The notes: a model not told the origin generated them from the letters alone. Shown: positions 1 to 10,819, numbered from the stretch's first letter. The stretch: DNA of 64,000 bases from Paracoccaceae bacterium (GCA_007116575.1 SKIF01000014.1:1-64000), one strand, 5' to 3'. Made by a program: numbers and translations.

Positions 1-1183
1 CAACATAGCCGACTTCCTCGAGCGAGGTGAACTCTTCGGCCACCAGAAGCTGCGCCATCATCTCATCGATATCCAGCTCGTCCATGAACAGCTTGGTGCG
101 CTCGGCAAATTCGGCCTGACGACGGGCCGATTCGTCGGTTTCGGTGAGGATGTCGATATCGAGACCCGTCAACTGGCTGGCCAGCCGCACATTCTGACCG
201 CGCCGCCCGATGGCAAGCGAAAGCTGCTCGTCGGGGACCACGACCTCGATCTTGCCGGCCTCGTCATCGATCACGACCTTGCTGACCTCGGCGGGTTGCA
301 GCGCATTGACCAGGAAGGTCGCCTGATCCTCGGTCCACGGAATGATGTCGATCTTCTCGCCCTGCAATTCATTGACCACAGCCTGCACGCGGCTGCCGCG
401 CATCCCCACACAGGCCCCGACCGGGTCGATGCTGCCATCATAGGAAATGACACCGATCTTGGCGCGCGAACCGGGGTCGCGGGCGACGGCCTTGATCTCG
501 ATGATGCCGTCGTAAATTTCGGGCACTTCCATCTTGAACAGCTCGGCCATGAACTCGGGTGCCGTGCGCGACAGGAAGATCTGCGGCCCGCGCGCCTCGC
601 GGCGCACATCCTTGACATAGCAACGGATACGGTCGCCATTGCGGTAGCTCTCGCGGCCGATCTTCTCGTTGCGGCGCAGTACGGCCTCACCCGCACCGAC
701 ATCGACGATGATATTGCCGTATTCCTCGCGCTTGACGACCCCGTTGATGATCGTGCCCGCGCGGTCCTTGAATTCCTCATACTGGCGGTCGCGCTCAGCC
801 TCGCGGACCTTCTGCAGGATCACCTGCTTGGCCGATTGCGCGGCGATCCGGCCCAGTTCCACCGGCGGCACGCGGTCCACGATCTCGTCGCCCACCTTGG
901 GATCGTCGAGATAGGGCTTTGCCTGCTCGACGGTCAGTTCGGCGTGGTGGTTTTCGAGTTCCTCATCGCTAACGACCGTGCGCACGCGAGTGAAGGTCGC
1001 CACGCCTGTCTTGCGGTCGATGCTGACACGGATATCCATCTCGGCCCCGTAGCGCGACTTGGCAGCGCGGGCGAGGCTGTCTTCCATCGCCTCGATCACC
1101 AGCTCTGGGTCGATCATCTTCTCGCGGGCCACGGCCTCGGCGGTTTGCAGCAGTTCAAGTTGATTGGCAGAGGTAATCGCCAT
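1..1183 (-). CDS. nusA: Transcription termination/antitermination factor NusA (partial, runs off left edge)
   Basis: Reverse-strand translation starts [46 protein letters not shown]...; typical NusA N-terminus, directly after rimP. Confidence 0.93.
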   Translation of the reverse strand, partial: MAITSANQLELLQTAEAVAREKMIDPELVIEAMEDSLARAAKSRYGAEMDIRVSIDRKTGVATFTRVRTVVSDEELENHHAELTVEQAKPYLDDPKVGDEIVDRVPPVELGRIAAQSAKQVILQKVREAERDRQYEEFKDRAGTIINGVVKREEYGNIIVDVGAGEAVLRRNEKIGRESYRNGDRIRCYVKDVRREARGPQIFLSRTAPEFMAELFKMEVPEIYDGIIEIKAVARDPGSRAKIGVISYDGSIDPVGACVGMRGSRVQAVVNELQGEKIDIIPWTEDQATFLVNALQPAEVSKVVIDDEAGKIEVVVPDEQLSLAIGRRGQNVRLASQLTGLDIDILTETDESARRQAEFAERTKLFMDELDIDEMMAQLLVAEEFTSLEEVGYV

Positions 1184-1186
1184 CTC

Positions 1187-1786
1187 TCACTCCTCGGAAT
1201 GGGGCCCGCCCGGCGCGCCCGCTTCGGTTTCAATCTCGTCAAACTCGGTTTCGTCAATCGCACCGCTGGCTTTGCGCGTGCGCAACATCTCGGCGATCAG
1301 GTCATCGGTCAGGATCAGCTTTGCATCCGACAGCCATTCGAACTGCAGCCCGATCGTGATGGGGCCGCCCTGCTCCTCGATCTCGATCAGGACTTCCTCG
1401 CCTTCGATGCCCATGAGCGTGCCCTTGAAGCGACGCCGTCCGTCGATCAACTCGGTCGTCTCGATCCGCGCCTCATAGCCTTCCCAGGCCCCGAAATCCT
1501 TGAGCCGCGTCAGGGGGCGGTCGATACCAGGGCTGGAGACTTCCAGTGTATAGGCGTCTTCCAGCGGGTCCTCGACATCGAGCACCGCCGACACGGCGGT
1601 CGAGATAGCGGCGCATTCCTCGACCTCGATCCCGCCATCGGGCCGGTCGGCCATGATTTGCAGCGTGCGCGTCTTGCCCGCCATCAGGCGCAGACGGACA
1701 AGCTCGAAGCCCAGCCCTTCGATGACCGGGGTCACAATCGCAGCGAGCCGCTGGTCCATGCTGGTCTTGGCAATCAGGTCTGACAT
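1187..1786 (-). CDS. rimP: Ribosome maturation factor RimP
   Basis: [35 protein letters not shown]...[10 protein letters not shown]; RimP family, upstream of nusA, GGAGG RBS. Confidence 0.93.
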   Translation of the reverse strand: MSDLIAKTSMDQRLAAIVTPVIEGLGFELVRLRLMAGKTRTLQIMADRPDGGIEVEECAAISTAVSAVLDVEDPLEDAYTLEVSSPGIDRPLTRLKDFGAWEGYEARIETTELIDGRRRFKGTLMGIEGEEVLIEIEEQGGPITIGLQFEWLSDAKLILTDDLIAEMLRTRKASGAIDETEFDEIETEAGAPGGPHSEE

Positions 1787-1802
1787 GCGCCCTCCGTTGG
1801 GC

Positions 1803-1833
1803 AGAAACAAAAAAACGGGCCACGCGGCCCGTT
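1803..1833 (-). terminator. Intrinsic terminator/attenuator hairpin directly upstream of the rimP RBS
   Basis: Minus strand AACGGGCC-GCGT-GGCCCGTT followed by TTTTTT; 8-bp GC-rich stem plus T-run, ending about 17 nt before the rimP ATG. Confidence 0.8.
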
Positions 1834-1878
1834 GTGATTTCCGGTGGAGCCCGCTTGGCAGGCGCCGCTGTTACTGGG

Positions 1879-1907
1879 GATATAGGCGGGTTGGTACGCG
1901 CACGCAA
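1879..1907 (-). promoter_or_regulatory. Candidate promoter for rimP-nusA
   Basis: Minus strand TTGCGT-N17-TATATC, upstream of the 1803-1833 terminator. Confidence 0.45.
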
Positions 1908-1921
1908 GGGCTCTTTTCGCG

Positions 1922-2914
1922 CTAGAGCCCCAGACGGTGCGCGTCATGGCGCAGATGGTTCATGACGCGCAGCAACTCAGCGCTGATGCCCGGCTCGGAC
2001 AGAGCATGTCCCGCCACTGGAACCATTTCCAGCCGTGACCGGCCCCAGGCCGCGTGTAGTTCCCAAGCGGTATGCGGCGGGCAGATCATGTCATAGCGGC
2101 CCTGAACGATGGTGCCGGGAACCTCGCGCATCCGTTCAAGGCCCCGCATCAGCGCGCCATCCTCGCCCAGAAAGCAGCCGTTGTTAAAATAGTGATTCTC
2201 CAGCCGGGCGAAGGCGCGGGCATACTCGCTTGGAGAATCGCCCATGCCCAGCCCGCGCGTTTCGATCGAGGCCAGTGCGTTCTCCCAGCGCGCCCATGCC
2301 CGCGCGAAGCGGTTTTCTTCATGCGGGTCGCCGCTGAACAGGCGGCGCGCATAGGCGGAGATCAGGTCATGACGCTCGCCCTCGGGGATGGCGCGAGTGA
2401 ATTGCGCCCAGAGTTCGGGGAAGAACCGCGCCGCGCCCCCACCATAGAACCAGTCCAGTTCGGCCCGCGTGCCCAGAAACACCCCGCGCAGGATCAGGCA
2501 CGCCGCACGCTCGGGATGCGCCTGCGCATAGGCCAGCGCCAGCGTCGCCCCCCAGGAGCCGCCAAAGACCATCCAGCGGTTGATGCCCAGAGTCTCGCGG
2601 ATCAACTCGATATCGGCGATCAGATGCTGCGTCGTGTTGGCCGTGACCGAGGCCGAGGGCTTCGAGCGCCCGCAACCACGCTGATCGAAAAGCACCACAC
2701 GATAGCTTGACGGGTCGAAGAATCGCCGCATGGTAGGGCTGCATCCGCCACCCGGACCGCCATGCAGCACCACAACAGGCAGCCCGTCGGGATGACCGCA
2801 TTGCTCGACATAGACGCGATGGCCGTCGCCGACTTCGAGCATCCTCTGGTCGAAGGGCTCGGAGTTCGGGTAGAGACCCGTAGATGCGGTGTCATGTCCA
2901 CGCGACTTGTCCAT
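1922..2914 (-). CDS. pip: Prolyl aminopeptidase (proline iminopeptidase, alpha/beta hydrolase)
   Basis: LPVVVLHGGPGGGCSPTMRRFFDPSSYRVVLFDQRGCGRSKP and GGSWG nucleophile motif. Confidence 0.9.
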   Translation of the reverse strand: MDKSRGHDTASTGLYPNSEPFDQRMLEVGDGHRVYVEQCGHPDGLPVVVLHGGPGGGCSPTMRRFFDPSSYRVVLFDQRGCGRSKPSASVTANTTQHLIADIELIRETLGINRWMVFGGSWGATLALAYAQAHPERAACLILRGVFLGTRAELDWFYGGGAARFFPELWAQFTRAIPEGERHDLISAYARRLFSGDPHEENRFARAWARWENALASIETRGLGMGDSPSEYARAFARLENHYFNNGCFLGEDGALMRGLERMREVPGTIVQGRYDMICPPHTAWELHAAWGRSRLEMVPVAGHALSEPGISAELLRVMNHLRHDAHRLGL

Positions 2915-2981
2915 GGCACAGACTATATAGCGGAACAGAAGGCCCCGCCATGGGGCGCGAACCAAAAAGGCGTAAGCAAGG

Positions 2982-3731
2982 ATGACCGTATCGACCATTG
3001 ACCCCGGTGAGATTGCGAAATTCGAAGCCATGGCCGCCGAATGGTGGGACCCCAATGGCAAGTTCAAGCCGTTGCACATGCTTAACCCGTGCCGACTGGA
3101 TTACATCACCGCCCAGATCGCCGCCGAATTCGACCGGGATCTGACCCGGCCCGCGCCCTTCGCCGGGCTGCGGCTGTTGGATATCGGCTGCGGTGGCGGG
3201 CTTCTGGCAGAGCCGATGGCCCGGCTGGGGGCCGAGGTCGTGGGCGCGGATGCCGCCGCGCGCAACATTCCGGTGGCGCAGGTCCATGCGGCGCAGCAAG
3301 GGCTGGATATCGACTATCGCCACACCACGGCCGAGGAGATGGCCGCCGCTGGCGAGCAATTCGACGCCGTGCTGAATATGGAAGTGGTCGAGCATGTTGC
3401 CGACCCGCTGGCCTATCTGAGCGCCTGCCAGCAGCTTCTCAAACCCGGCGGGCTGATGATCTGCTCGACCATCAACCGCAATGCGAAAAGCTACGTCATG
3501 GCGATTGTCGGCGCGGAATATGTCATGCGCTGGCTGCCCAAGGGCACGCATGAATGGTCGAAATTCATCACCCCCGACGAGTTGTATGATTTGCTGCGCA
3601 AGGCCGGGCTCGAGCCGGTGGACCGCAAGGGCTTCGTGTTCGACAAGCTGCGCTGGTACTGGTCGATCTCGGAGCGGGATTTGTCGGTGAACTATGTCAC
3701 GGCGTCAGTGAAGCCGGAAGCCGGGGAATGA
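2982..3731 (+). CDS. ubiG: Bifunctional 2-polyprenyl-6-hydroxyphenol methylase / 3-demethylubiquinol 3-O-methyltransferase
   Basis: [29 protein letters not shown]... [26 protein letters not shown]; UbiG family. Confidence 0.93.
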   Translation: MTVSTIDPGEIAKFEAMAAEWWDPNGKFKPLHMLNPCRLDYITAQIAAEFDRDLTRPAPFAGLRLLDIGCGGGLLAEPMARLGAEVVGADAAARNIPVAQVHAAQQGLDIDYRHTTAEEMAAAGEQFDAVLNMEVVEHVADPLAYLSACQQLLKPGGLMICSTINRNAKSYVMAIVGAEYVMRWLPKGTHEWSKFITPDELYDLLRKAGLEPVDRKGFVFDKLRWYWSISERDLSVNYVTASVKPEAGE

Positions 3732-3750
3732 GTATTTCTGGCAAGAAAAT
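3727..3750 (+). repeat. Copy 1 of intergenic motif (ATGAGTATTTC..GGCAAG)
   Basis: AATGAGTATTTCTGGCAAGAAAAT at the ubiG stop codon; similar to 14351, 39128 and 48676. Confidence 0.45.
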
Positions 3751-3755
3751 AAGGG

Positions 3756-4559
3756 TCACGTATAGGCAACGAAGAGCAGTACGGAGCCCAGCGCCAGACG
3801 GTAGATCACATAGGGCGTGAAGCTGACCGTGCGCAGCAGTTTCATCATGAAGACCAGCGCCGCCCAGGCCGCGAAGAAGGAAATCAGCGCGGCAATCGCT
3901 CCTTCACGCGCGGCCTGCCAGTCGGCGACGCGGACCACGTCAAACCCCATCAGCGTGCCCGAGGCGATGATGGTCGGGATCGACATCAGCATCGAGATCT
4001 TGGCCGCGTCATGGCGCGCATAGCCCAGCGCGCGCGCCCCCGAAATAACGATGCCCGAGCGCGACGTGCCGGGGATGAGCGCCACAGCCTGCCACAGCCC
4101 CAGATAAAGCGCGTGTTTCAGTGTCCAGCCCTCGGCGCGTTCGGTCTCGGCTCCGAAACGGTCGGTCAGGTAAAGCACGATGCCAAAGATGATCATTGCC
4201 CAGCCGATGACCGCGATGGAGCGCATCATCTCCATCACGCCGAAGAGCTTGAAGATAAGCCCGACGATCACAACCGGCATCGTGGCGACGACAAGGCAGA
4301 AAGCCAGAAACCCTGCGCGGGTCTCGATACGAAAGCGGAGCAGTTCGGGGATACCGCGCAGGGCCAGCGCAACATCAGCGCGGAAATACCAGCAGACGGC
4401 AAAGAGCGTGCCGACATGCACGGCGACATCGATCACCAGCCCCTGATCATCAAGCGACGTCAGGGCGGGCAGCAGGATCAGATGCCCCGAGGACGACACG
4501 GGCAGGAATTCGGTCACGCCCTGGATGATGGCGAGCAGGAAGAGATGGAACAGGGTCAT
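3756..4559 (-). CDS. uppP: Undecaprenyl-diphosphate phosphatase
   Basis: AIIQGVTEFLPVSSSGHLILLP and PGTSRSG motifs; BacA/UppP family. Confidence 0.93.
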   Translation of the reverse strand: MTLFHLFLLAIIQGVTEFLPVSSSGHLILLPALTSLDDQGLVIDVAVHVGTLFAVCWYFRADVALALRGIPELLRFRIETRAGFLAFCLVVATMPVVIVGLIFKLFGVMEMMRSIAVIGWAMIIFGIVLYLTDRFGAETERAEGWTLKHALYLGLWQAVALIPGTSRSGIVISGARALGYARHDAAKISMLMSIPTIIASGTLMGFDVVRVADWQAAREGAIAALISFFAAWAALVFMMKLLRTVSFTPYVIYRLALGSVLLFVAYT

Positions 4560-4625
4560 GATGCCTCAGGACTGATTTGCGCGCACCCTAACGGAAGCCC
4601 TGCAAGAGGCAAATCGAGTTTATAG

Positions 4626-4640
4626 GTCAATCTTATTGAC
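4626..4640. promoter_or_regulatory. Candidate operator (inverted repeat) in the AT-rich region upstream of gltD
   Basis: GTCAAT-CTT-ATTGAC inverted repeat within an AT-rich 210-bp intergenic region. Confidence 0.3.
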
Positions 4641-4769
4641 TCTTTTTTAGTGGGAAATACGCGATTCCGGATTGTGGGTGTAAAAATATTTCCATTTAGG
4701 TAAGTTGTTCTGACTTTTCTTCATCCGGGACTGGCTGTAAACGCTAGGTCTCAATTGGAGGATTCAGCC

Positions 4770-6212
4770 ATGAGCAAGCAGCAGATGCTTCGTTTCGTCA
4801 AGATCGGCAAAGAGATGCCCGAGAAACGCCCGCCCGATCTGCGCGCGGAGGATTTCGACGAGATCTATGGCGAGTATTCCGACGAAAAGGCCGCCGAACA
4901 GGCCGGGCGCTGCAGCCAGTGCGGCGTGCCCTATTGCCAGACGCATTGCCCGCTGCACAACAACATCCCCGACTGGCTGATGCTGACCGCGCAGGGGCGC
5001 TTGCAGGAAGCCTATGAGATCAGCCAGGCAACCAATACCTTTCCCGAAATCTGCGGCCGCATCTGCCCGCAAGACCGGCTGTGCGAAGGAAGCTGCGTCA
5101 TCGAACAGGCGGGGCATGGCACAGTGACCATCGGCTCGGTGGAAAAATACATCACCGATACCGCCTGGGAGAAGGGCTGGGTCGCGCCGATCGCGCCTGC
5201 GGCAGAGCGCCCCGAATCCGTGGGCATCGTCGGTGCTGGCCCCGGGGGACTGGCAGCCGCCGACATGCTGCGCCGCGCCGGTGTGCAGGTCACCGTCTAT
5301 GACCGATATGACCGCGCAGGCGGATTGCTGACCTATGGCATCCCCGGTTTCAAGCTGGAAAAACCTGTCGTCATGCGCCGGATCGAGCAGCTTGAAGCGG
5401 GCGGCGTGGAGTTCGTGCTGAATTGCACGGTCGGCGAGGATATCAGCTTCGACGCCATCCGCGGCAAGCATGATGCGGTTCTGATCGCCACCGGCGTCTA
5501 CAAATCGCGCGACATCGAGGCCCCCAATGCCAGCGCGCCGGGGGTCATCAGGGCGCTGGATTTCCTGACCGCCTCGAACCGCAAGAGCTTTGGCGACGAG
5601 GTGCCGGAGTTTGAATGCGGTGATCTGGACGCGCGCGGCAAGCGGGTGGTCGTGATCGGGGGCGGCGACACGGCGATGGATTGCGTGCGCACCGCCGTTC
5701 GGCAGGGGGCGAAATCGGTGCGCTGCCTGTATCGGCGCGACCGCGACAACATGCCCGGCTCGCGCCGCGAGACGCAGAATGCCGAGGAAGAGGGGGTCGA
5801 ATTCGTCTGGCTTACCGCGCCGTCGGGCTTTGTCACTGATGACAGCGGCGCGCTGACAGGGGTGCGGGTGCAGAAGATGCGGCTGGGCCAGGCCGATGCC
5901 ACGGGTCGCCGCGCGCCTGAAGTGATCGAAGGCGCGGATTACACGGAAGAGGCCGAGATGGCGATCATGGCGCTGGGATTCGAACCCGAGGATCTGCCCG
6001 CACTCTGGGATGTGCCGGAACTGACCGTGACCCGCTGGGGCACGATCAAGGCGCGGTTCAACACGCATGAGACAGACCTGCCCGGCGTCTGGGCCGTGGG
6101 CGACATCGTACGCGGGGCTTCGCTGGTTGTCTGGGCGATCCGCGACGGTCGCGAGGCGGCGGAGTCGATCCTGAAATACCTCAGCACGCCCGCGCGCGTC
6201 GCTGCAGAATGA
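4770..6212 (+). CDS. gltD: Glutamate synthase small subunit
   Basis: RCSQCGVPYCQTHCPLHNNIPDWL cysteine motif, GAGPGGLAAAD FAD motif, NAD-binding domain. Confidence 0.94.
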   Translation: MSKQQMLRFVKIGKEMPEKRPPDLRAEDFDEIYGEYSDEKAAEQAGRCSQCGVPYCQTHCPLHNNIPDWLMLTAQGRLQEAYEISQATNTFPEICGRICPQDRLCEGSCVIEQAGHGTVTIGSVEKYITDTAWEKGWVAPIAPAAERPESVGIVGAGPGGLAAADMLRRAGVQVTVYDRYDRAGGLLTYGIPGFKLEKPVVMRRIEQLEAGGVEFVLNCTVGEDISFDAIRGKHDAVLIATGVYKSRDIEAPNASAPGVIRALDFLTASNRKSFGDEVPEFECGDLDARGKRVVVIGGGDTAMDCVRTAVRQGAKSVRCLYRRDRDNMPGSRRETQNAEEEGVEFVWLTAPSGFVTDDSGALTGVRVQKMRLGQADATGRRAPEVIEGADYTEEAEMAIMALGFEPEDLPALWDVPELTVTRWGTIKARFNTHETDLPGVWAVGDIVRGASLVVWAIRDGREAAESILKYLSTPARVAAE

Positions 6213-6240
6213 TTGCTTCCTTGAAGATGGGAAAACCGAC

Positions 6241-9200
6241 ATGACGAATTATGACGACGCATGGGCCGCCCGCGAGGAAGCCAACCGCGCCTATATGGCC
6301 GAGCATGGGCTCTACAAGCCCGAGGATGAGCACTCCTCCTGTGGGGTCGGGCTTGTTGTCGCACTCGACGGCCAACCCTCGCGGCAGGTGGTGCAGAACG
6401 GCATCGACGCGCTCAAGGCCATCTGGCACCGCGGCGCAGTGGATGCGGATGGCAAGACCGGCGACGGGGCGGGCATTCATGTCCAGATCCCGGTGCAGTT
6501 CTTCTATGACAAGATCCGCCGCACCGGCCACGAGCCGCAAATGGATCAGCTCATGGCCGTGGGGCAGGTGTTTCTGCCGCGCACGGACTTCGCGGCACAG
6601 GAGCGCTCGCGCACGATTGTTGAAACCGAAGTGCTGCGCATGGGCTATGCGATCTATGGCTGGCGGCATGTGCCGGTGAATATCGAGGTGCTGGGCGAGA
6701 AAGCCAACGCCACCCGCCCCGAGATCGAACAGATCCTGATCCGCAACTCGAAAGGCACGGATGAAGAGACGTTCGAGCGCGAATTGTACGTCATCCGCCG
6801 CCGGATCGAGAAAGCGGTCATGGTCGCCGGAATCGCCGGCTTCTACATCTGTTCGCTGTCGTGCCGCTCGATCATCTACAAGGGCATGATGCTGGCCGAA
6901 CAAGTAGCCGAATTCTACCCCGACCTGAAGGATGAGCGCTTCGAGTCCGCCTTTGCGATCTATCACCAGCGCTATTCGACCAACACTTTCCCGCAATGGT
7001 GGCTGGCGCAGCCATTTCGGATGCTGGCCCATAACGGCGAGATCAACACGCTGAAAGGCAACCTGAACTGGCTGAAAAGCCACGAAATCCGCATGGCCTC
7101 GGGGGCGTTTGGCGAGATGGCGGAGGATATCAAGCCTATCGTGGCCTCGGGCGCATCGGATTCGGCGGCGCTGGATTCGGTATTCGAGGTTCTTGTGCGG
7201 GCAGGACGCAATGCGCCGATGGCAAAGACCATGCTGGTGCCCGAGGCGTGGTCCAAGCAGGCCGTCGAAATGCCACAGGCATGGCGCGACATGTATTCCT
7301 ATTGCAACTCGGTCATGGAACCATGGGACGGCCCCGCAGCACTTGCCATGACCGATGGTCGCTGGGTCTGCGCGGGGCTCGACCGCAATGGCTTGCGTCC
7401 CATGCGCTACGTCGTCACTGGCGACGGACTGCTGATCGCGGGGTCAGAGGCGGGCATGGTCGTCGTCGACGAACTGGCCGTGCGCGAAAAGGGCGCGCTG
7501 GGGCCGGGGCAGATGATTGCGGTCGATATGGCCGAGGGCAAGCTCTATCACGACACCGAAATCAAGGACAAGCTCGCCGCCTCGCAGCCTTTTGGCGACT
7601 GGACTGCCAAGATCGTCGATCTGAATGCGAAGCTGCGCGACGTGCCCGAAACGCAAGAGATGAGCGCCACGGAGCTGCGCCGACGTCAGGTCGCTGCCGG
7701 GTTCACGATCGAAGAGGTCGAACAGGTGCTCGCGCCGATGGCCGAGGATGGCAAGGAAATGATCGCCTCGATGGGCGATGACACGCCGGCGGCCGTGCTG
7801 TCAAAGATCTACCGCCCGCTGTCGCATTTCTTTCGCCAGAATTTCAGCCAGGTCACGAACCCGGCGATTGACTCGCTGCGCGAATACCGCGTGATGAGCC
7901 TGAAGACACGCTTCGGCAATCTCAAGAACGTGCTGGACGAGGATTCCTCGCAAACCGAGATTCTGGTGCTGGAGAGCCCCTTTGTCGCCAATGGTGAATT
8001 CGCAGAAATGGTGCGCGAGTTCGGCGATCAGGTGGCTTTCATCGACTGCACCTTCCCCGCCGTGGCGAATGAGGACGCCCTGCGCGCGGGTCTCGAGCGC
8101 ATCCGCGCCGAGGCCGAGGACGCAGTGCGCTCGGGCGCGGGGCATATCGTGCTTACCGACGAGCACCAGGGGCCAGACAAGGTTGCGATGCCGATGATCC
8201 TGGCGACCTCTGCCGTGCATGGCTGGCTGACGCGCAAGGGACTGCGCACATTCTGCTCGCTCAATGTCCGCTCGGCCGAATGTATCGACCCGCATTATTT
8301 CGCCGTGCTCATCGGCTGCGGCGCAACGACCGTCAACGCATATCTGGCGCAGGAAACCATTGCCGACCGGATCGACCGAGGGCTGATCGAGGGGTCGCTG
8401 ATCGATGCGATGCGCCGCTACCGCGAGGCGATCAATCTGGGCCTGCTCAAGATCATGTCCAAGATGGGCATCTCGGTGCTTTCCTCTTACCGGGGCGGGC
8501 TGAATTTCGAGGCCGTGGGCCTGTCGCGCGCGCTGGTCGCCGAGTATTTCCCCGGAATGCAGAGCCGCATTTCCGGCATCGGGCTGCATGGCATCCAGAT
8601 GAAGCTGGAAGAGGTGCATGAAAAAGGCTGGCGTCTGGGACAGGATGTGCTGCCCATCGGCGGCTTCTACAAGGCACGGCGGGCAGGCGAGAAACACGCC
8701 TGGGAAGCGACGACAATGCACCTGATGCAACAGGCCTGCAACCAGTCGAGCTATGCCCTGTGGAAGCAGTATTCCAGCGCGATGCAGGCCAATCCACCAA
8801 TCCATCTGCGCGACCTGCTGGATATCAAGCCACTGGGCAAACCCATCCCGATTGAAGAAGTGGAAAGCATCACGGCGATCCGCAAACGCTTCGTGACCCC
8901 CGGCATGAGCCTCGGCGCGCTCTCGCCCGAGGCGCATATGACGCTGAATATCGCGATGAACCGGATCGGCGCGAAGTCGGATTCCGGCGAGGGGGGCGAA
9001 GACCCGGCGCACGCGCATCCGCTGCCCAATGGCGACAATCCCTGTGCCAAGATCAAGCAGGTGGCCTCGGGGCGGTTCGGGGTGACGGCGGAATATCTCA
9101 ATGCCTGCGAGGAACTGGAAATCAAGGTGGCACAGGGTGCGAAACCGGGCGAAGGCGGCCAGCTTCCGGGCATGAAGGTCACGAAACTGATTGCCAAGCT

Positions 9201-10779
9201 GCGCCATTCGACCCCAGGCGTCACGCTGATCTCGCCGCCGCCGCATCACGATATCTATTCGATCGAGGATCTGGCGCAGCTCATCTATGACCTCAAGCAG
9301 ATCAACCCGCGCGTGAAAGTCTGCGTCAAGCTGGTGGCGCAATCGGGCGTGGGCACGATTGCCGCTGGCGTGGCCAAGGCCAAGGCCGATGTAATCCTGA
9401 TTTCGGGCCATAATGGCGGCACCGGGGCCAGCCCTGCGACCTCGATCAAATATGCGGGCCTGCCCTGGGAGATGGGCCTGAGCGAGGCACATCAAGTGCT
9501 GGCGATGAACAAGCTGCGCGAGCGGATCACGCTGCGCACCGATGGCGGGCTGCGCACCGGGCGCGACATTGTCATGGCCGCGATGCTTGGGGCCGAGGAA
9601 TACGGCATCGGCACAGCGGCCCTGATCGCGATGGGCTGTATCATGGTACGGCAATGCCAGTCCAATACCTGCCCGGTCGGCGTGTGCACGCAGGACGACG
9701 CGCTGCGCCAGAAGTTCACCGGCAATGCCGACAAGGTGGTGAACCTGATCACCTTTTACGCGCAGGAAGTCCGCGAGATCCTCGCCTCCATCGGCGCGCG
9801 TTCGCTGGACGAGGTGATCGGCCGCGCGGATCTGCTGGCACAGGTCAGCCGGGGGGCAGCGCATCTCGACGATCTGGACCTCAACCCGCTCTTGCTGACC
9901 GTCGATGGTGCGGCCTCGATCCGCTATGACCGCGACAAGCCGCGCAACGCCGTGCCCGATACGCTTGATGCCGAGATCATCCGCGACGCGGCCCGCTTCT
10001 TCGAGGATGGCGAGAAGATGCAGCTTTCCTACGCCGTCGAGAACACGCACCGCACAGTCGGCACGCGGGCCTCGTCCCATATCGTTCGGCGCTTCGGCAT
10101 GCGCAACGAGTTGCAACCCGACCACCTGACCGTGAAGCTCGCAGGCAGCGCGGGGCAGTCGCTTGGTGCCTTTGCTGCACCAGGGGTGAAGATCGAAGTT
10201 TACGGCGATGCCAATGACTATGTTGGCAAAGGGCTGTCCGGGGGGATGATCGTGGTGCGCCCGCGCATGTCTTCACCGCTTGTCGCACATGACAACACGA
10301 TCATCGGCAATACCGTTCTTTATGGCGCGACGGACGGCCATCTGTTCGCGGCAGGCCGCGCTGGCGAGCGTTTTGCCGTCCGCAACTCGGGCGCGAAAGT
10401 GGTCATCGAGGGCTGCGGCTCAAACGGCTGCGAATACATGACCGGGGGCGTCGCCGTCATCCTGGGCAATATCGGGGCCAATTTCGGGGCGGGTATGACC
10501 GGCGGCATGGCCTATCTCTATGACCCAGAGGGCGAGGCCGCGCCTCTGATCAACAAGGAAACGCTCGTCACATGCCCGGTCACGGTGGACCACTGGGAAG
10601 CCGAGTTGAAAGGGCTGATCGAAATGCACGCCTGTGAGACCGAATCCCAGCGCGCGCAGGACATCCTGCGCAACTGGGACCGCGAGCGGCAGCATTTCCT
10701 GCAGGTCTGCCCCAAGGAAATGCTGGTGCATTTGCCGGTGCCGATCAGCTTCGACTCCGAGGCGGTCCCGGCCGAGTGA
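6241..10779 (+). CDS. gltB: Glutamate synthase large subunit
   Basis: 1512 aa; CGVGLV N-terminal glutaminase, FMN/Fe-S central domain, GXGXG C-terminal domain. Confidence 0.95.
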   Translation: MTNYDDAWAAREEANRAYMAEHGLYKPEDEHSSCGVGLVVALDGQPSRQVVQNGIDALKAIWHRGAVDADGKTGDGAGIHVQIPVQFFYDKIRRTGHEPQMDQLMAVGQVFLPRTDFAAQERSRTIVETEVLRMGYAIYGWRHVPVNIEVLGEKANATRPEIEQILIRNSKGTDEETFERELYVIRRRIEKAVMVAGIAGFYICSLSCRSIIYKGMMLAEQVAEFYPDLKDERFESAFAIYHQRYSTNTFPQWWLAQPFRMLAHNGEINTLKGNLNWLKSHEIRMASGAFGEMAEDIKPIVASGASDSAALDSVFEVLVRAGRNAPMAKTMLVPEAWSKQAVEMPQAWRDMYSYCNSVMEPWDGPAALAMTDGRWVCAGLDRNGLRPMRYVVTGDGLLIAGSEAGMVVVDELAVREKGALGPGQMIAVDMAEGKLYHDTEIKDKLAASQPFGDWTAKIVDLNAKLRDVPETQEMSATELRRRQVAAGFTIEEVEQVLAPMAEDGKEMIASMGDDTPAAVLSKIYRPLSHFFRQNFSQVTNPAIDSLREYRVMSLKTRFGNLKNVLDEDSSQTEILVLESPFVANGEFAEMVREFGDQVAFIDCTFPAVANEDALRAGLERIRAEAEDAVRSGAGHIVLTDEHQGPDKVAMPMILATSAVHGWLTRKGLRTFCSLNVRSAECIDPHYFAVLIGCGATTVNAYLAQETIADRIDRGLIEGSLIDAMRRYREAINLGLLKIMSKMGISVLSSYRGGLNFEAVGLSRALVAEYFPGMQSRISGIGLHGIQMKLEEVHEKGWRLGQDVLPIGGFYKARRAGEKHAWEATTMHLMQQACNQSSYALWKQYSSAMQANPPIHLRDLLDIKPLGKPIPIEEVESITAIRKRFVTPGMSLGALSPEAHMTLNIAMNRIGAKSDSGEGGEDPAHAHPLPNGDNPCAKIKQVASGRFGVTAEYLNACEELEIKVAQGAKPGEGGQLPGMKVTKLIAKLRHSTPGVTLISPPPHHDIYSIEDLAQLIYDLKQINPRVKVCVKLVAQSGVGTIAAGVAKAKADVILISGHNGGTGASPATSIKYAGLPWEMGLSEAHQVLAMNKLRERITLRTDGGLRTGRDIVMAAMLGAEEYGIGTAALIAMGCIMVRQCQSNTCPVGVCTQDDALRQKFTGNADKVVNLITFYAQEVREILASIGARSLDEVIGRADLLAQVSRGAAHLDDLDLNPLLLTVDGAASIRYDRDKPRNAVPDTLDAEIIRDAARFFEDGEKMQLSYAVENTHRTVGTRASSHIVRRFGMRNELQPDHLTVKLAGSAGQSLGAFAAPGVKIEVYGDANDYVGKGLSGGMIVVRPRMSSPLVAHDNTIIGNTVLYGATDGHLFAAGRAGERFAVRNSGAKVVIEGCGSNGCEYMTGGVAVILGNIGANFGAGMTGGMAYLYDPEGEAAPLINKETLVTCPVTVDHWEAELKGLIEMHACETESQRAQDILRNWDRERQHFLQVCPKEMLVHLPVPISFDSEAVPAE

Positions 10780-10790
10780 CCGGCACAAGT

Positions 10791-10819
10791 CAGGCACGGG
10801 GGTATCACCCCCGTGCCTG
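10791..10819. terminator. Terminator-like hairpin between convergent gltB and pit
   Basis: CAGGCACGGGGG-TATCA-CCCCCGTGCCTG, 12-bp perfect stem; no T-run. Confidence 0.6.

Noticed and set aside
296-1783. 495-aa plus-strand ORF
   Set aside because: Antisense to nusA/rimP; composition typical of GC-rich antisense frames (His/Arg/Asp/Leu-rich), no recognisable domain
4764-6242. 492-aa minus-strand ORF
   Set aside because: Antisense to gltD
7801-10125. 774-aa minus-strand ORF
   Set aside because: Fully antisense to gltB, which is unambiguous; artefact of third-position GC bias
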